Part shown: positions 50,788 through 58,719 of the stretch, in pieces
Layout: the number at the start of each line of letters is the position of its first letter
Position numbering within the stretch: position 1 is the first letter of the stretch
NCBI RefSeq assembly: GCF_018866325.1
Contig: NZ_CP076457.1
Span: forward strand, 5,491,001 to 5,555,000
Direction: 5' to 3'
Source: Streptomyces sp. YPW6
Lineage (GTDB): Bacteria > Actinomycetota > Actinomycetes > Streptomycetales > Streptomycetaceae
DNA: 64,000 nucleotides
Translations under genes and position numbers: made by a program
The notes under the pieces: model-generated
Told to the model about the DNA's origin: nothing
The model's database searches: none
The model's input: only the letters and a program-made list of their open reading frames with translations

Positions 50788-52041
50788 ATGGCCGACCGCA
50801 TCCCCGCTCTGACCGTCGTCCAGACCGCCGACGGATGGAAGCACTTCGCCTTCGTCGGGGACCACTACGTGGAGTTCGACGAGACCCGCGTGCTGGATTC
50901 CGGAGAGATCGGTGGCGGTGGCGGGCGCTGGGGCTCCGTCGTCCCGGAGACGTTCTGGCAGGACAACACCGGTGCCGGCGTCGTCAACGCGACGTCCGTG
51001 CCGTACGGGGATCCGCAGTTCAACACGTACACCCTCGTGAAGGGCGAGGAGCTGGTCATCTTCCGGGACCTCGAACTCCTGGAGCAGACCACGGTCGCCA
51101 AGAAGTGGGCGGGGGTGAGTTCCTGGCTCGCCGGGGCCTCGTTGCAGGCCCTCGCTCCGACGCTCAGGGATTCCGGCGAGAAGTTCCTCGCCCTGGCGGG
51201 GGATCGTTACTGCTTCTTCCTCGGCGACGGCAAGCTCGTCGAGAACGGCGTGATCGCCGACAAGTGGAGGTTTCTCCCTTCCCGGTTCCACGCCGACATC
51301 GACTCCGCGGCCATCATCGTCGGATCACCGCGGTGGAGGTACCTCTGCACCAAGGGGAGCGAAGTCGTTCTCTTCGACGACTCCGGAATTCTCGAGGGGC
51401 CGCGCCCGATCTCGGAGAAGTGGCCGCACCTGGTGGAGCAGTTGAGGGAGTGGGACGCAGCGGCCCCGCCGGCCGCGGGCGAGGGGGGATCCGATACCGG
51501 CGCGACCCGGCCGCAGCCCTCCGGCGAGATCACGCTTCCCGCAGGGGCCATCGAGCGGAAGTTGAGCGACGCCACGTGGCCGGGCTTCGAGGACTTCAGG
51601 CAGTACTTCGAGTCCTGCGCTCAGCGTTTCTGGGACTACCGGGCCTCGCAGGGGGTTCATGCCACCTCCTCGGCCATCGTCTTCGGCGACGGGGAAGTCA
51701 AGCAGATCGGTACCACGCTGGGGAGCTTCGGCAGGCTCGAACCGGTGATGTCCGAGAAGCAGGACGAGATGGTCCGGATCATGAACACGCCGGAGTTCCG
51801 GGCCATGTACAACCTGCTGCCTGCCGGGACCCACGTGGTGACCGCCTTCTGCCAGCTCTACGTGCTGAAGTACCGGCAGAAGCTGGGCCTGGCCAACGCC
51901 AGGGGCACGTACACCCTCACCTTCTCGGTGTGGCCGCACGTGTCGGAGCACCAGAACGAGGCGCAGTTGTCGCAGGAGACCCTGATCACCTATTCGGCGT
52001 CCGGCACCAGGAAGAACTGGCCCGTCACCGTCTGCCTCTGA
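50788..52041 (+). CDS. Hemopexin-repeat-like protein with unknown C-terminal domain
   Basis: 417 residues with no signal peptide. The N-terminal half has repeated blade-like segments: WKHFAFVGDHYVEFDE, EKFLALAGDRYCFFLGDGKLV, and IDSAAIIVGSPRWRYLCTKGSEVVLFDDSG...PISEKWPHL. The last matches the hemopexin repeat pattern (IDAA...Y.F.G..Y...D...PI...WP). Residues about 260-417 form a separate domain (ATWPGFEDFRQYFESCAQRFW...) I do not recognise. A GGAGG at 50777-50781 fixes ATG 50788. It lies 218 bp after the cargo-like gene on the same strand. Confidence 0.6.
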   Translation: MADRIPALTVVQTADGWKHFAFVGDHYVEFDETRVLDSGEIGGGGGRWGSVVPETFWQDNTGAGVVNATSVPYGDPQFNTYTLVKGEELVIFRDLELLEQTTVAKKWAGVSSWLAGASLQALAPTLRDSGEKFLALAGDRYCFFLGDGKLVENGVIADKWRFLPSRFHADIDSAAIIVGSPRWRYLCTKGSEVVLFDDSGILEGPRPISEKWPHLVEQLREWDAAAPPAAGEGGSDTGATRPQPSGEITLPAGAIERKLSDATWPGFEDFRQYFESCAQRFWDYRASQGVHATSSAIVFGDGEVKQIGTTLGSFGRLEPVMSEKQDEMVRIMNTPEFRAMYNLLPAGTHVVTAFCQLYVLKYRQKLGLANARGTYTLTFSVWPHVSEHQNEAQLSQETLITYSASGTRKNWPVTVCL

Positions 52042-52304
52042 AGCCTGCCCAGCCCCGTAAATCAGCTCGGGCGCGGGAACGGTGCCGGCACTCCGCCATC
52101 ACGCCTCTCCGGGGCCGTTCCCGCCGTCACGGCTCACCGAACTCGCTGAGCCCTACCGCGCCGGAGTCCACCGCGCCTCACTCATCCTCCGCCTCCGGCG
52201 AACCCACCCAGGATCCATGGTCAGGCAGGACCGGGCAGGCGTCCCGGCCCGGAGGCGGCGCGCGGTTGCGGTTTTGAACGGTTGCCCGGGGGCAACCGGC
52301 CGCC

Positions 52305-52577
52305 ATGGAAACCAACACGGGCACCACCACGAGTACCGAAGAGGTCGCTCCGACCCAGGGCGAGGAGAACCACCTTCTTCTCAGCGCCGACACCAACGGC
52401 GACGGCAAGCCGGACGTGTGGATGACGGACACGAGCGGCGACGGCACGGCGGATCTCTACCAGTTCGACACCACCGGCGACGGCACGGTCGACGTGACGG
52501 TGGTCGAGGGAGCGGAGCAGCCCGGCACGGACCGGCTCGTTCTTGAGGGCGACGGCGGCCATCCCCAGGAGGTCTGA
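52305..52577 (+). CDS. Small protein of DxNxDG calcium-loop repeats
   Basis: 90 residues, very acidic. Three consecutive 13-residue repeats, DTNGDGKPDVWMT, DTSGDGTADLYQF and DTTGDGTVDVTVV, follow the DxNxDGxxD loop of EF-hand/dockerin and thrombospondin type 3 calcium sites. No signal peptide. The repeats suggest a Ca2+-binding rod. The function is unknown; the gap before it (52042-52304) shows no gene. Confidence 0.7.
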   Translation: METNTGTTTSTEEVAPTQGEENHLLLSADTNGDGKPDVWMTDTSGDGTADLYQFDTTGDGTVDVTVVEGAEQPGTDRLVLEGDGGHPQEV

Positions 52578-52851
52578 GGAGCCCCGCGCGGCACTCGGCA
52601 CGGGCGCCGCGGTTCGAAATCAGCCCGAGTCGGTATCTGAGGGTGGCCCGCAGGGTGCGGCGGGGCGAAACGCTGGATGATCCCGTCGGCCCGGCGTCCG
52701 GCGCGGCAGCGCTCGGTCCGGGTGGCGTGTTCGCCTCGGCCGGCTTTCCCGTCGCCGTGGGCCCGGATCGCCGACGGCGGCGAACGCGGTGACGATGGCT
52801 GCGCTCCGGCCGGTGTCGGGCATCGTCCCCGCACCCGGCAGGATGGCGCGC

Positions 52852-53493
52852 ATGCCGGAGAACTCAGCGGACCGCGCAGGGGCCCGCCCCAGCCCCCACG
52901 ACCTCGCCCCGCCGACCCCGATTCCGGCCGGGCTCGTCGTCCTCGTCGGTCCGCCCGCTTCCGGCAAGACGAGCTTCGTCCGGGCGTTGGTCGAGCGGCG
53001 GCAGATCGAGGCGGAGGCCGTGGTGTCCAGCGACGAGATGCGTCTGGAACTGTTCGGTGCTGTCTCCGAGCCGGCGGACTCCGACGCGGCGGACGCGGCC
53101 GACGCCCGCATCTTCGAGGAGCGCGACCGCCGGATCGCTGCCCGGCTCGCCGCCGGGCGCAGCGTGATCGCCGAGTCGACGAACGTCACGCCGCAGGCAC
53201 GGGAACGGCTCATAGTCCTGGCCCGGCGCTTCGGTGCCCCGGTGACCGTCCTGCGGTTCGCTCCGGATGTCGCCGGCCTGCTCCAGCAGTACGCCGAGCG
53301 CGGCCGTACGGACCTCTCCGCGGCGGACGTCCGCGCCTACGCGGCCGTGATGAGCCGGGACGCCGGTGCCGACCGGCTCCGGGCCGAGGGGGCGGCCGCC
53401 GTCCACGACGTGCCGGGGCGCCGCGAGGCGGTCACGCCCGCCGGAGCCGCCGCCCGTTTCACCTTCGCCCCGGGCCGCCCGCCGGGGCGGTGA
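52852..53493 (+). CDS. P-loop kinase (zeta/PNK-like AAA protein)
   Basis: 213 residues. Walker A is GPPASGKTSF near residue 31; it is followed by SSDEMRLELFG, the helical DARIFEERDRRIAARLAAGRSVIAESTNVTPQAR (Walker B-like ESTN) and FGAPVTVLRF. This is the layout of small polynucleotide kinase/zeta-toxin-like kinases often used in RNA or nucleotide repair. ATG 52852 is chosen; ATG 52843 and 52789 are in-frame alternatives. Substrate unknown. Confidence 0.7.
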   Translation: MPENSADRAGARPSPHDLAPPTPIPAGLVVLVGPPASGKTSFVRALVERRQIEAEAVVSSDEMRLELFGAVSEPADSDAADAADARIFEERDRRIAARLAAGRSVIAESTNVTPQARERLIVLARRFGAPVTVLRFAPDVAGLLQQYAERGRTDLSAADVRAYAAVMSRDAGADRLRAEGAAAVHDVPGRREAVTPAGAAARFTFAPGRPPGR

Positions 53494-53612
53494 CCGGCCC
53501 GGCGGGGCGCCCGGCGTGCCGGGCCTGCCGGGACCGTGGCGGACCCGGCGCCGTGACCGCCGCAGCCGTCACCGACGGACCGGCCTCCGCCCGCCCGTCG
53601 GCACGGCGGACG

Positions 53613-54380
53613 TCACTTCACCACGACGTTGTCCCCGGACGACTTCGACGCCCCGGTGGTCGTGTTGCCGTAGTACACCCAGCGCCACGTACCCGTCCTG
53701 GCCGCCTTCACGGTCGTCCTGAGGTTGCCCGAGCCGTCCGCGTACACCTTCTTCACCGTGGAGTAGGAGGCGGAGCCGGAAGGCTTGAACTGAAGGCTGA
53801 CGTGGCGGCCACCGTAGGAGGCGTACTTCCTGGTCTCCCAGTTGGCCCGCGTGACCTTGCCCGTCACCGTGATGGTCCTGCCCTTGGCCACCGGTTCCGG
53901 CGAAGCGTTGACGGTCAGGCGGGAGTTGCGCTGTACGTACACCGCCATGCCCTTGTCGTCGACGTCACCGCCGCCGCCCTTGAAACGCACCTCGGCCCCG
54001 ACCCGCCAGGCCCCGGCCTCACTGTTGCGCATCTCCCACACGCTCGGGTTGAAATACATCGTCTCGTCGATGTCGCAGACACCCGGGCCCGCTGTGGGGC
54101 AGTCGTTCGTCTCGATCGAGTGCCACAGCTGCTCCCTGCCCTTGTCGCGGTGCAGGAACACCAGCCCCGGTGCCTTCCACTTCTTCGTGGTCGTCATGCG
54201 GAAGGACGCGGGCGCCGCGACCTGCTTCGTCGTCCCGATCACGATCGGCTTGCCGCCGTTCACCTGGATACGGCTGAACGCGGCCCCGCCCTCGGCCGCC
54301 CCGGCCGGCACCGCGGCCACGGCCGTGAACACCGCCGCCGCACCACCGGCCACGACGGCTCTCCAGACCTGCTTCCCCAC
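53613..54380 (-). CDS. Secreted protein with Ig-like C-terminal region
   Basis: 255 residues from GTG 54380. A signal peptide is clear (MGKQVWRAVVAGGAAAVFTAVAAVPAGAA, cleavage after AGA). The mature part is beta-rich; the C-terminal third (RTITVTGKVTRANWE...VYADGSGNLRTTVKAARTGTWRWVYYGNTTTGAS) resembles Streptomyces surface-layer-type Ig-like repeats. One Cys pair (DCPTAGPGVCDID) may form a disulfide. It is divergent from the next gene. Function unknown. Confidence 0.75.
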   Translation of the reverse strand: MGKQVWRAVVAGGAAAVFTAVAAVPAGAAEGGAAFSRIQVNGGKPIVIGTTKQVAAPASFRMTTTKKWKAPGLVFLHRDKGREQLWHSIETNDCPTAGPGVCDIDETMYFNPSVWEMRNSEAGAWRVGAEVRFKGGGGDVDDKGMAVYVQRNSRLTVNASPEPVAKGRTITVTGKVTRANWETRKYASYGGRHVSLQFKPSGSASYSTVKKVYADGSGNLRTTVKAARTGTWRWVYYGNTTTGASKSSGDNVVVK

Positions 54381-54716
54381 CTGATCCCCGATTCTCCGTA
54401 CGGAAAGACGCCGGAGGCTCGTCCCTCCGGCGCTTTACAGACACCCGGGATCCATCCAGGGTTGCGCGCCCGTAGATCACGAAGAGGCGTCGGACGGGGC
54501 ATGAGCTGCGTATGTGGTGCTGCGGCTGCGGTGGTCAGGCGCTCTCGGGGGTGGCCTGTTCGCAGCCCGCGGATGTTGGCCGAGGAGTCGGCCACGGTGG
54601 CCAGGACGGCCAGACCGACGGCGTCGCCGGCCCGCTGTGCCTGGTCCGGAGCGGCGCTCCCCGGCCGGCCCCGGCGAGCAGCACACTCCCCGGCCCCCGG
54701 GCCAGGATGCGGGGGA
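54381..54716. other. 336-bp divergent region
   Basis: This lies upstream of the secreted-protein gene and the bacteriocin-like gene and presumably holds both promoters. CCGGAGG/CCTCCGG near 54410-54430 is the only small inverted element; no gene is supported. Confidence 0.5.
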
Positions 54717-54992
54717 GTGGGAGATCCTCGCGTCCCGCTCCAGTACGACCGCATCGACCCCGAGGGGCTCGCCTGGCTCCAGAAGGTGGGAGACGTGATC
54801 AGCGACAGCGAAAGCATCGTGGGGGTTGCCACGGGCTGCATCGCCGGCCTGGGCGCCGCATCCGAGACAGGGATCATCCAGGCCGCGGGCGTCTTCGGAG
54901 GCGGGATCGGCGCGGTGGGCGCGGCAGTCGGCAGCTGCGCGGTGGGTGGCGCCATGGGCTACGCGGGCATGGACATCATCAGTTACGGATGA
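54717..54992 (+). CDS. Bacteriocin-like Gly-rich hydrophobic peptide
   Basis: About 91 residues from GTG 54717 (starts at 54786 or 54795 possible). The N-terminal part is hydrophilic (VPLQYDRIDPEGLAWLQKVGDVISDSES). The C-terminal 55 residues are Gly/Ala-rich and hydrophobic with GxxxG-type spacing (VGVATGCIAGLGAAS, GVFGGGIGAVGAAVGS, CAVGGAMGYAGMD), as in class II bacteriocins and pore-forming peptides. Two Cys could pair. No classic GG leader is evident. It is followed by a very strong terminator and a small membrane protein gene. Confidence 0.45.
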   Translation: MGDPRVPLQYDRIDPEGLAWLQKVGDVISDSESIVGVATGCIAGLGAASETGIIQAAGVFGGGIGAVGAAVGSCAVGGAMGYAGMDIISYG

Positions 54993-55026
54993 GTGCCGGC
55001 GGACATCGACAACTGATCGGCCACAA

Positions 55027-55067
55027 CCTCTGTCGCGGGGCGGATCGCATCCGCCCCGCGACAGAGG
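55027..55067 (+). terminator. Very strong hairpin after the bacteriocin-like gene
   Basis: Perfect 19-bp arms (55027-55045 with 55049-55067, core CCTCTGTCGCGGGGCGGAT) and a 3-nt loop CGC: the longest perfect stem in the window. Confidence 0.9.
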
Positions 55068-55141
55068 TCCGCACGACAAGGCAACAGCAGCAGCTGTTTC
55101 CCGCAGCGAATCCCGACAGATCCCGAGTGAGGAGAGAAGCG

Positions 55142-55318
55142 ATGAACGACAAGGTCAAACTGCAGGTATTCGCAGTCGTGTGTTTCGTGGTGTCGATCGT
55201 CTGTGTTGTGGTGGGACTGCGGGCCGGTGATGTGGTGTACCTGGTCTTGGGCGGCTTGGGACTTCTGGGAATGGCGATGCTCGTGTTCGGAGTGCTGCGC
55301 AAGAGGGGAGCCTCCTGA
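55142..55318 (+). CDS. Small two-helix membrane protein
   Basis: 58 residues starting MNDKVKLQVFAVVCFVVSI, with two hydrophobic helices (FAVVCFVVSIVCVVVGL and VVYLVLGGLGLLGMAMLVFGV) and a basic tail RKRGAS. GAGGAG lies upstream of ATG 55142. Its size and position after the bacteriocin-like gene would suit an immunity or accessory role (inference); a hairpin separates the two genes. Confidence 0.65.
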   Translation: MNDKVKLQVFAVVCFVVSIVCVVVGLRAGDVVYLVLGGLGLLGMAMLVFGVLRKRGAS

Positions 55319-55412
55319 GCCTGCCCCTGGGGGAGTTCTCTGAGCCTGACCCTTTAGGGAATCCTGGAGTTGCCGAGGTCTGAAGTTCCCCGTGGCCGCG
55401 GATACGTGATCG

Positions 55413-55700
55413 TTACGCCGCGAGGGCGTGCTGATGCCGCTGCCTGGTCTCGGCCGGAGTGAGGTAGCCGAAGGCCTTGTGCTTGCGCAGGCGGCGGCGG
55501 TTGCGGAAGAGCTCGATGAAGTTGAACATCTCCGCGCGGGCGGTGGTGCGTCGGGCCGGATGCGGGTGTCCAACTCTTCTTTGAGCAGGGCCCAGAAGCG
55601 CTCCGCGGCGGCGTCGTCGAAGCGTGATCCGGTGCGCCCGCAGCTCTGCCGCGGCCCGAACTTCAACTGGCCCGTACCACGTGCCGCGAAGCCTCCTCGC
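55413..55700 (-). pseudogene. Remnant of an IS3-family transposase (OrfB 3' end)
   Basis: Reading the minus strand, PRQSCGRTGSRFDDAAAERFWALLKEELDTRI is the DDE(E) end of an IS3-type OrfB. After a single-base shift near 55555 it continues ARAEMFNFIELFRNRRRLRKHKAFGYLTPAETRQRHQ to TAA 55413. Everything upstream of this C-terminal 95 residues is missing, so the element is dead. Confidence 0.8.
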
Positions 55701-55779
55701 GGCAATCAAGGGGCGGCCGGTACACAGCACGAAGGCGAGGAGATACCTCTCCTCGCCACTCTCAACGTATAGCGCACAG

Positions 55780-55800
55780 GGGGTCTTGCCGCAAGGCCCC
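55780..55800. promoter_or_regulatory. Rifamycin-associated element
   Basis: Near-perfect inverted repeat of arms GGGGTCTTGC and GCAAGGCCCC around one C, one mismatch. It is nearly identical to the rifamycin-associated element (RAE) reported upstream of rifamycin-inactivation genes in actinomycetes. A TATAGC at 55768-55773 just before it may be a -10 box. Confidence 0.8.
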
Positions 55801-55956
55801 GGGTGGGGCGCAGAATGTCCGCCTATGCCACAGCCTGCGGAAGAAACCTGGAATGACGTCGTGCGCGATCAGAGGTTCGACGAAGGACACGAGGGACCGG
55901 GCGGCTCGGGTGCCGCCGGTGAGCGCGGCGGCCCCGGCCATCGCGAAGGGGGCGGT

Positions 55957-58632
55957 GTGAGCGGACGGTACGTGCTGGGTCTCGGCGAGGCCGACGAGGA
56001 GCAGGCCGGGCTCGTCGGCGGGAAGGGGGCCCATCTCGGTGCGCTCTCCCGGGTCGACGGGGTCCGGGTGCCGGACGGCTTCTGCGTGACGACGGAGGCC
56101 TTCCGCCGGGTCGTGGCGGCCGCGCCGGAGGCCGACGCGCTGCTGGACCGGCTGGCGGGCGCCGACCCGGACGATGTGCGGGCGGTCCGGGCGCTCTGCG
56201 CGGAGGTCCGGCGGGCCGTCGAAGCCGCGGTGATCCCCGACGACCTCGCGGCCGAGATCACCGGGGCGGTCGCCCGGTACGGCGAGGGGGCCGCGTACGC
56301 CGTGCGGTCCAGCGCCACGGCGGAGGACCTGCCGACGGCCTCGTTCGCCGGGCAGCAGGACACGTACCTGAACGTCGTGGGGCCCGCGGCGGTCCTCCGG
56401 CACATCAGCCGCTGCTGGGCGTCGCTGTTCACCGAGCGGGCGGTGGTCTACCGGCGGCGCAACGGCATCGACGACCGTACGGTCCGCATGGCCGTGGTCG
56501 TCCAGCGCATGGTCCTCCCGGACGCGTCGGGAGTGCTGTTCACCGCCGACCCCGTCACGGGCCACCGGCGGACCGCCACCGTGGACGCCGGGTTCGGGCT
56601 CGGCGAGGCGCTGGTCTCCGGGCTGGTGAACCCCGACGTCTTCAGCGTGCGGGACGGCGAGGTCGTCGCCCGGACGATCGCAGTCAATCAGCGCGCCGTT
56701 CACGCTCTGCCGGGTGGCGGTACGCGGGAGGTGGACGTCGAACCGCGGCAGCAGGAGCGGCCGGCGCTGACCGATGCGCAGGTCGTGGAGCTCGTACGGC
56801 TCGGGCGGCGGATCGAGGCCCACTTCGGGTGCCCGCAGGACATCGAGTGGTGCCTGGCCGACGACGGCTTCCGGATCGTGCAGAGCCGGCCGATCACGAC
56901 GCTGTTCCCCGTCCCCGTCCCCGACCCCGTTCCCGACCCCGACTCCGTACCGGAGGCCGTGCAGGGCCGGACCCCGCGCGTCTACGTCTCCGTCGGCCAT
57001 CAGCAGATGATGACCGACGCCATGAAGGCGTTGGGCTGGTCGATGTGGCAGCGCACCGCCATGGTGCCGATGCACGAGGCCGGCGGGCGGCTGTTCGTCG
57101 ACGTCACTCCGCGGCTCGCCTCACCGACGTCCCGTGCCGCCCTCCTGGACGTCATGGGGAAGGGCGATCCGCTGGTCCGGGACGCTCTGGAGACGGTCCT
57201 GGGGCGGGACGAGGCAGATCCGCCGGTTCCGGACGCGGGCGGTGACGCGGGTGACGCGGGCCGCGCCGGCCCTCCGGCGGGCGGCGCCCCCGAAGGGTCG
57301 GTGACCGAGGCCGACCCGGCCATCGTCGCGGAGCTGGTCGCACGCAGCGAGGCGTCCCTCGCCGCCCTGGAACGCGACATCCGGACGAAGACCGGCCCGG
57401 AGCTGTTCGACTTTCTGGCGGAGGCCTTCGAGGAGCACCAGCGCGTGCTCGGCGACCCGCTGAGCATCCGGGCGATCATGGCGGGGATGGAGGCCACCTG
57501 GTGGCTCAACGACAAGCTGGGGGAGTGGCTGGGAGAGAAGAACGCGGCTGACGCGCTCACGCTCTCCGCTCCCGGCAACATCACGTCCGAGATGGGACTC
57601 GACCTCCTCGACGTGGCCGACGTGATCCGCCCGCACCCCCGGGTGGTGGCGTTCCTGAACGACGTCCGGGACGACGCGCACGGCGACGACTTCCTGGACG
57701 GCCTCGTGCGGCTGCCCGGCGGCAGCGCGGCACGCGCGGCGATCGAGACGTACCTGCGCCGCTACGGCATGCGCTGCGTCGCCGAGATCGACATCACGCG
57801 GCCCCGGTGGAGTGAGCGTCCGGCCACGCTGGTCCCGCTGATCCTCGACAACGTCCGGAACTTCGGTCCCGGCGCCGCCGAGCACCGCTTCGAGCAGGGC
57901 AGGCAGCGCGCGCTCCGGGCGGAGCGGGACGTGCTGACCCGGCTGCGGGCCCTGCCGGACGGGGAGCGGAAGGCCGACGAAACGAAGCGGATGATCGACC
58001 AGGTGCGGGCCTTCGCCGGATACCGGGAGTACCCGAAGTACGGCATCGTCTGCCGCTCCTTCCTCTACAAGCAGGCCCTGCTGGAGGAGGCCGGGCGACT
58101 CGTGCGGGACGGAGTGCTCGCCGAGCGGGAGGACGTCTTCCACCTCACCTTCCAGGAGCTGGAGGACGCCGTACGTTCGCGCCGGGCCGACGGCCGGCTC
58201 ATCGAGCGGCGCAAGGAGGCGTTCCGGTCGTACGAGGCGCTTACCCCGCCCCGCGTGCTGACCTCGGACGGCGAGGCCGTCACGGGCGCGTACCGGCGTG
58301 ACGACGTACCGGCGGGAGCGCTGGCCGGTCTCGCGGTATCCGCCGGGAGCGTCGAGGGGCGGGCGCGCGTGATTCTCGACCTGGCCGACGCCGAGCTGGA
58401 GGAGGGCGACATCCTGGTCACACGGTTCACCGACCCCAGCTGGTCCCCGCTGTTCCTCGGTGTCGCGGGGCTGGTGACGGAGGTGGGCGGCCTGATGACC
58501 CACGGCGCGGTGATCGCCCGCGAGTACGGACTGCCCGCCGTCGTCGGCGTGGACGGGGCCACCGGGCTGATCCGGGACGGACAGCGCATCCGCGTGCACG
58601 GAACGGACGGGTACGTCGAGATCCTGGGCTGA
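55957..58632 (+). CDS. rph: Rifampin phosphotransferase
   Basis: Inactivates rifamycins by phosphorylating the ansa-chain hydroxyl. The 891-residue protein has an ATP-grasp domain (GGKGAHLGALSRVDGVRVPDGF, YAVRSSATAEDLPTASFAGQQDTYLNV, SGVLFTADPVTG), a rifampin-binding middle domain, and a C-terminal swivelling His domain (VTEVGGLMTHGAVIAREYGLPAVVGV). Similarity to PEP synthase is by common ancestry; the order and length match Rph (about 865 aa). Two Pro/Gly/Asp-rich inserts (near residues 313-330 and 425-450) explain the extra length. GTG 55957 gives SGRYVL, the family start. Confidence 0.9.
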   Translation: MSGRYVLGLGEADEEQAGLVGGKGAHLGALSRVDGVRVPDGFCVTTEAFRRVVAAAPEADALLDRLAGADPDDVRAVRALCAEVRRAVEAAVIPDDLAAEITGAVARYGEGAAYAVRSSATAEDLPTASFAGQQDTYLNVVGPAAVLRHISRCWASLFTERAVVYRRRNGIDDRTVRMAVVVQRMVLPDASGVLFTADPVTGHRRTATVDAGFGLGEALVSGLVNPDVFSVRDGEVVARTIAVNQRAVHALPGGGTREVDVEPRQQERPALTDAQVVELVRLGRRIEAHFGCPQDIEWCLADDGFRIVQSRPITTLFPVPVPDPVPDPDSVPEAVQGRTPRVYVSVGHQQMMTDAMKALGWSMWQRTAMVPMHEAGGRLFVDVTPRLASPTSRAALLDVMGKGDPLVRDALETVLGRDEADPPVPDAGGDAGDAGRAGPPAGGAPEGSVTEADPAIVAELVARSEASLAALERDIRTKTGPELFDFLAEAFEEHQRVLGDPLSIRAIMAGMEATWWLNDKLGEWLGEKNAADALTLSAPGNITSEMGLDLLDVADVIRPHPRVVAFLNDVRDDAHGDDFLDGLVRLPGGSAARAAIETYLRRYGMRCVAEIDITRPRWSERPATLVPLILDNVRNFGPGAAEHRFEQGRQRALRAERDVLTRLRALPDGERKADETKRMIDQVRAFAGYREYPKYGIVCRSFLYKQALLEEAGRLVRDGVLAEREDVFHLTFQELEDAVRSRRADGRLIERRKEAFRSYEALTPPRVLTSDGEAVTGAYRRDDVPAGALAGLAVSAGSVEGRARVILDLADAELEEGDILVTRFTDPSWSPLFLGVAGLVTEVGGLMTHGAVIAREYGLPAVVGVDGATGLIRDGQRIRVHGTDGYVEILG

Positions 58633-58696
58633 CGGGGACGGGGACGGGGACGGGGACGGGGACGGGGACGGGGACGGGGAGGGGGAGGGGGAGGGG
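58631..58696. repeat. Hexanucleotide microsatellite (GACGGG)8(GAGGGG)3
   Basis: Eight perfect GACGGG units (58631-58678) then three GAGGGG units (58679-58696), beginning inside the rph stop codon. Runs of three or more G every 6 bp on one strand could form G-quadruplexes. Confidence 0.95.
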
Positions 58697-58719
58697 ATGC
58701 ATGGGCGCCGGTCGGTGGA

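Larger units (their letters stand above)
55319..55956. other. 638-bp region with an IS3 remnant and the rph promoter
   Basis: Contains the IS3 transposase remnant (55413-55700), the rifamycin-associated element and promoter (55768-55800), and an apparent 5' leader of about 150 bp before rph. ATG 55825 opens a frame into rph but adds an unconserved Gly-rich extension. Confidence 0.55.

Noticed and set aside
52677-54992. A very long plus-strand frame running from 52677 to the bacteriocin-like gene
   Set aside because: Only its last part (from 54717) has a plausible composition; the rest is antisense or out of frame to the kinase and secreted-protein genes.
55825-55956. ATG 55825 as the start of rph
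   Set aside because: It would add a Gly-rich stretch not seen in the family, whose members begin with (S)GRYVL; the region better fits a 5' leader behind the RAE.
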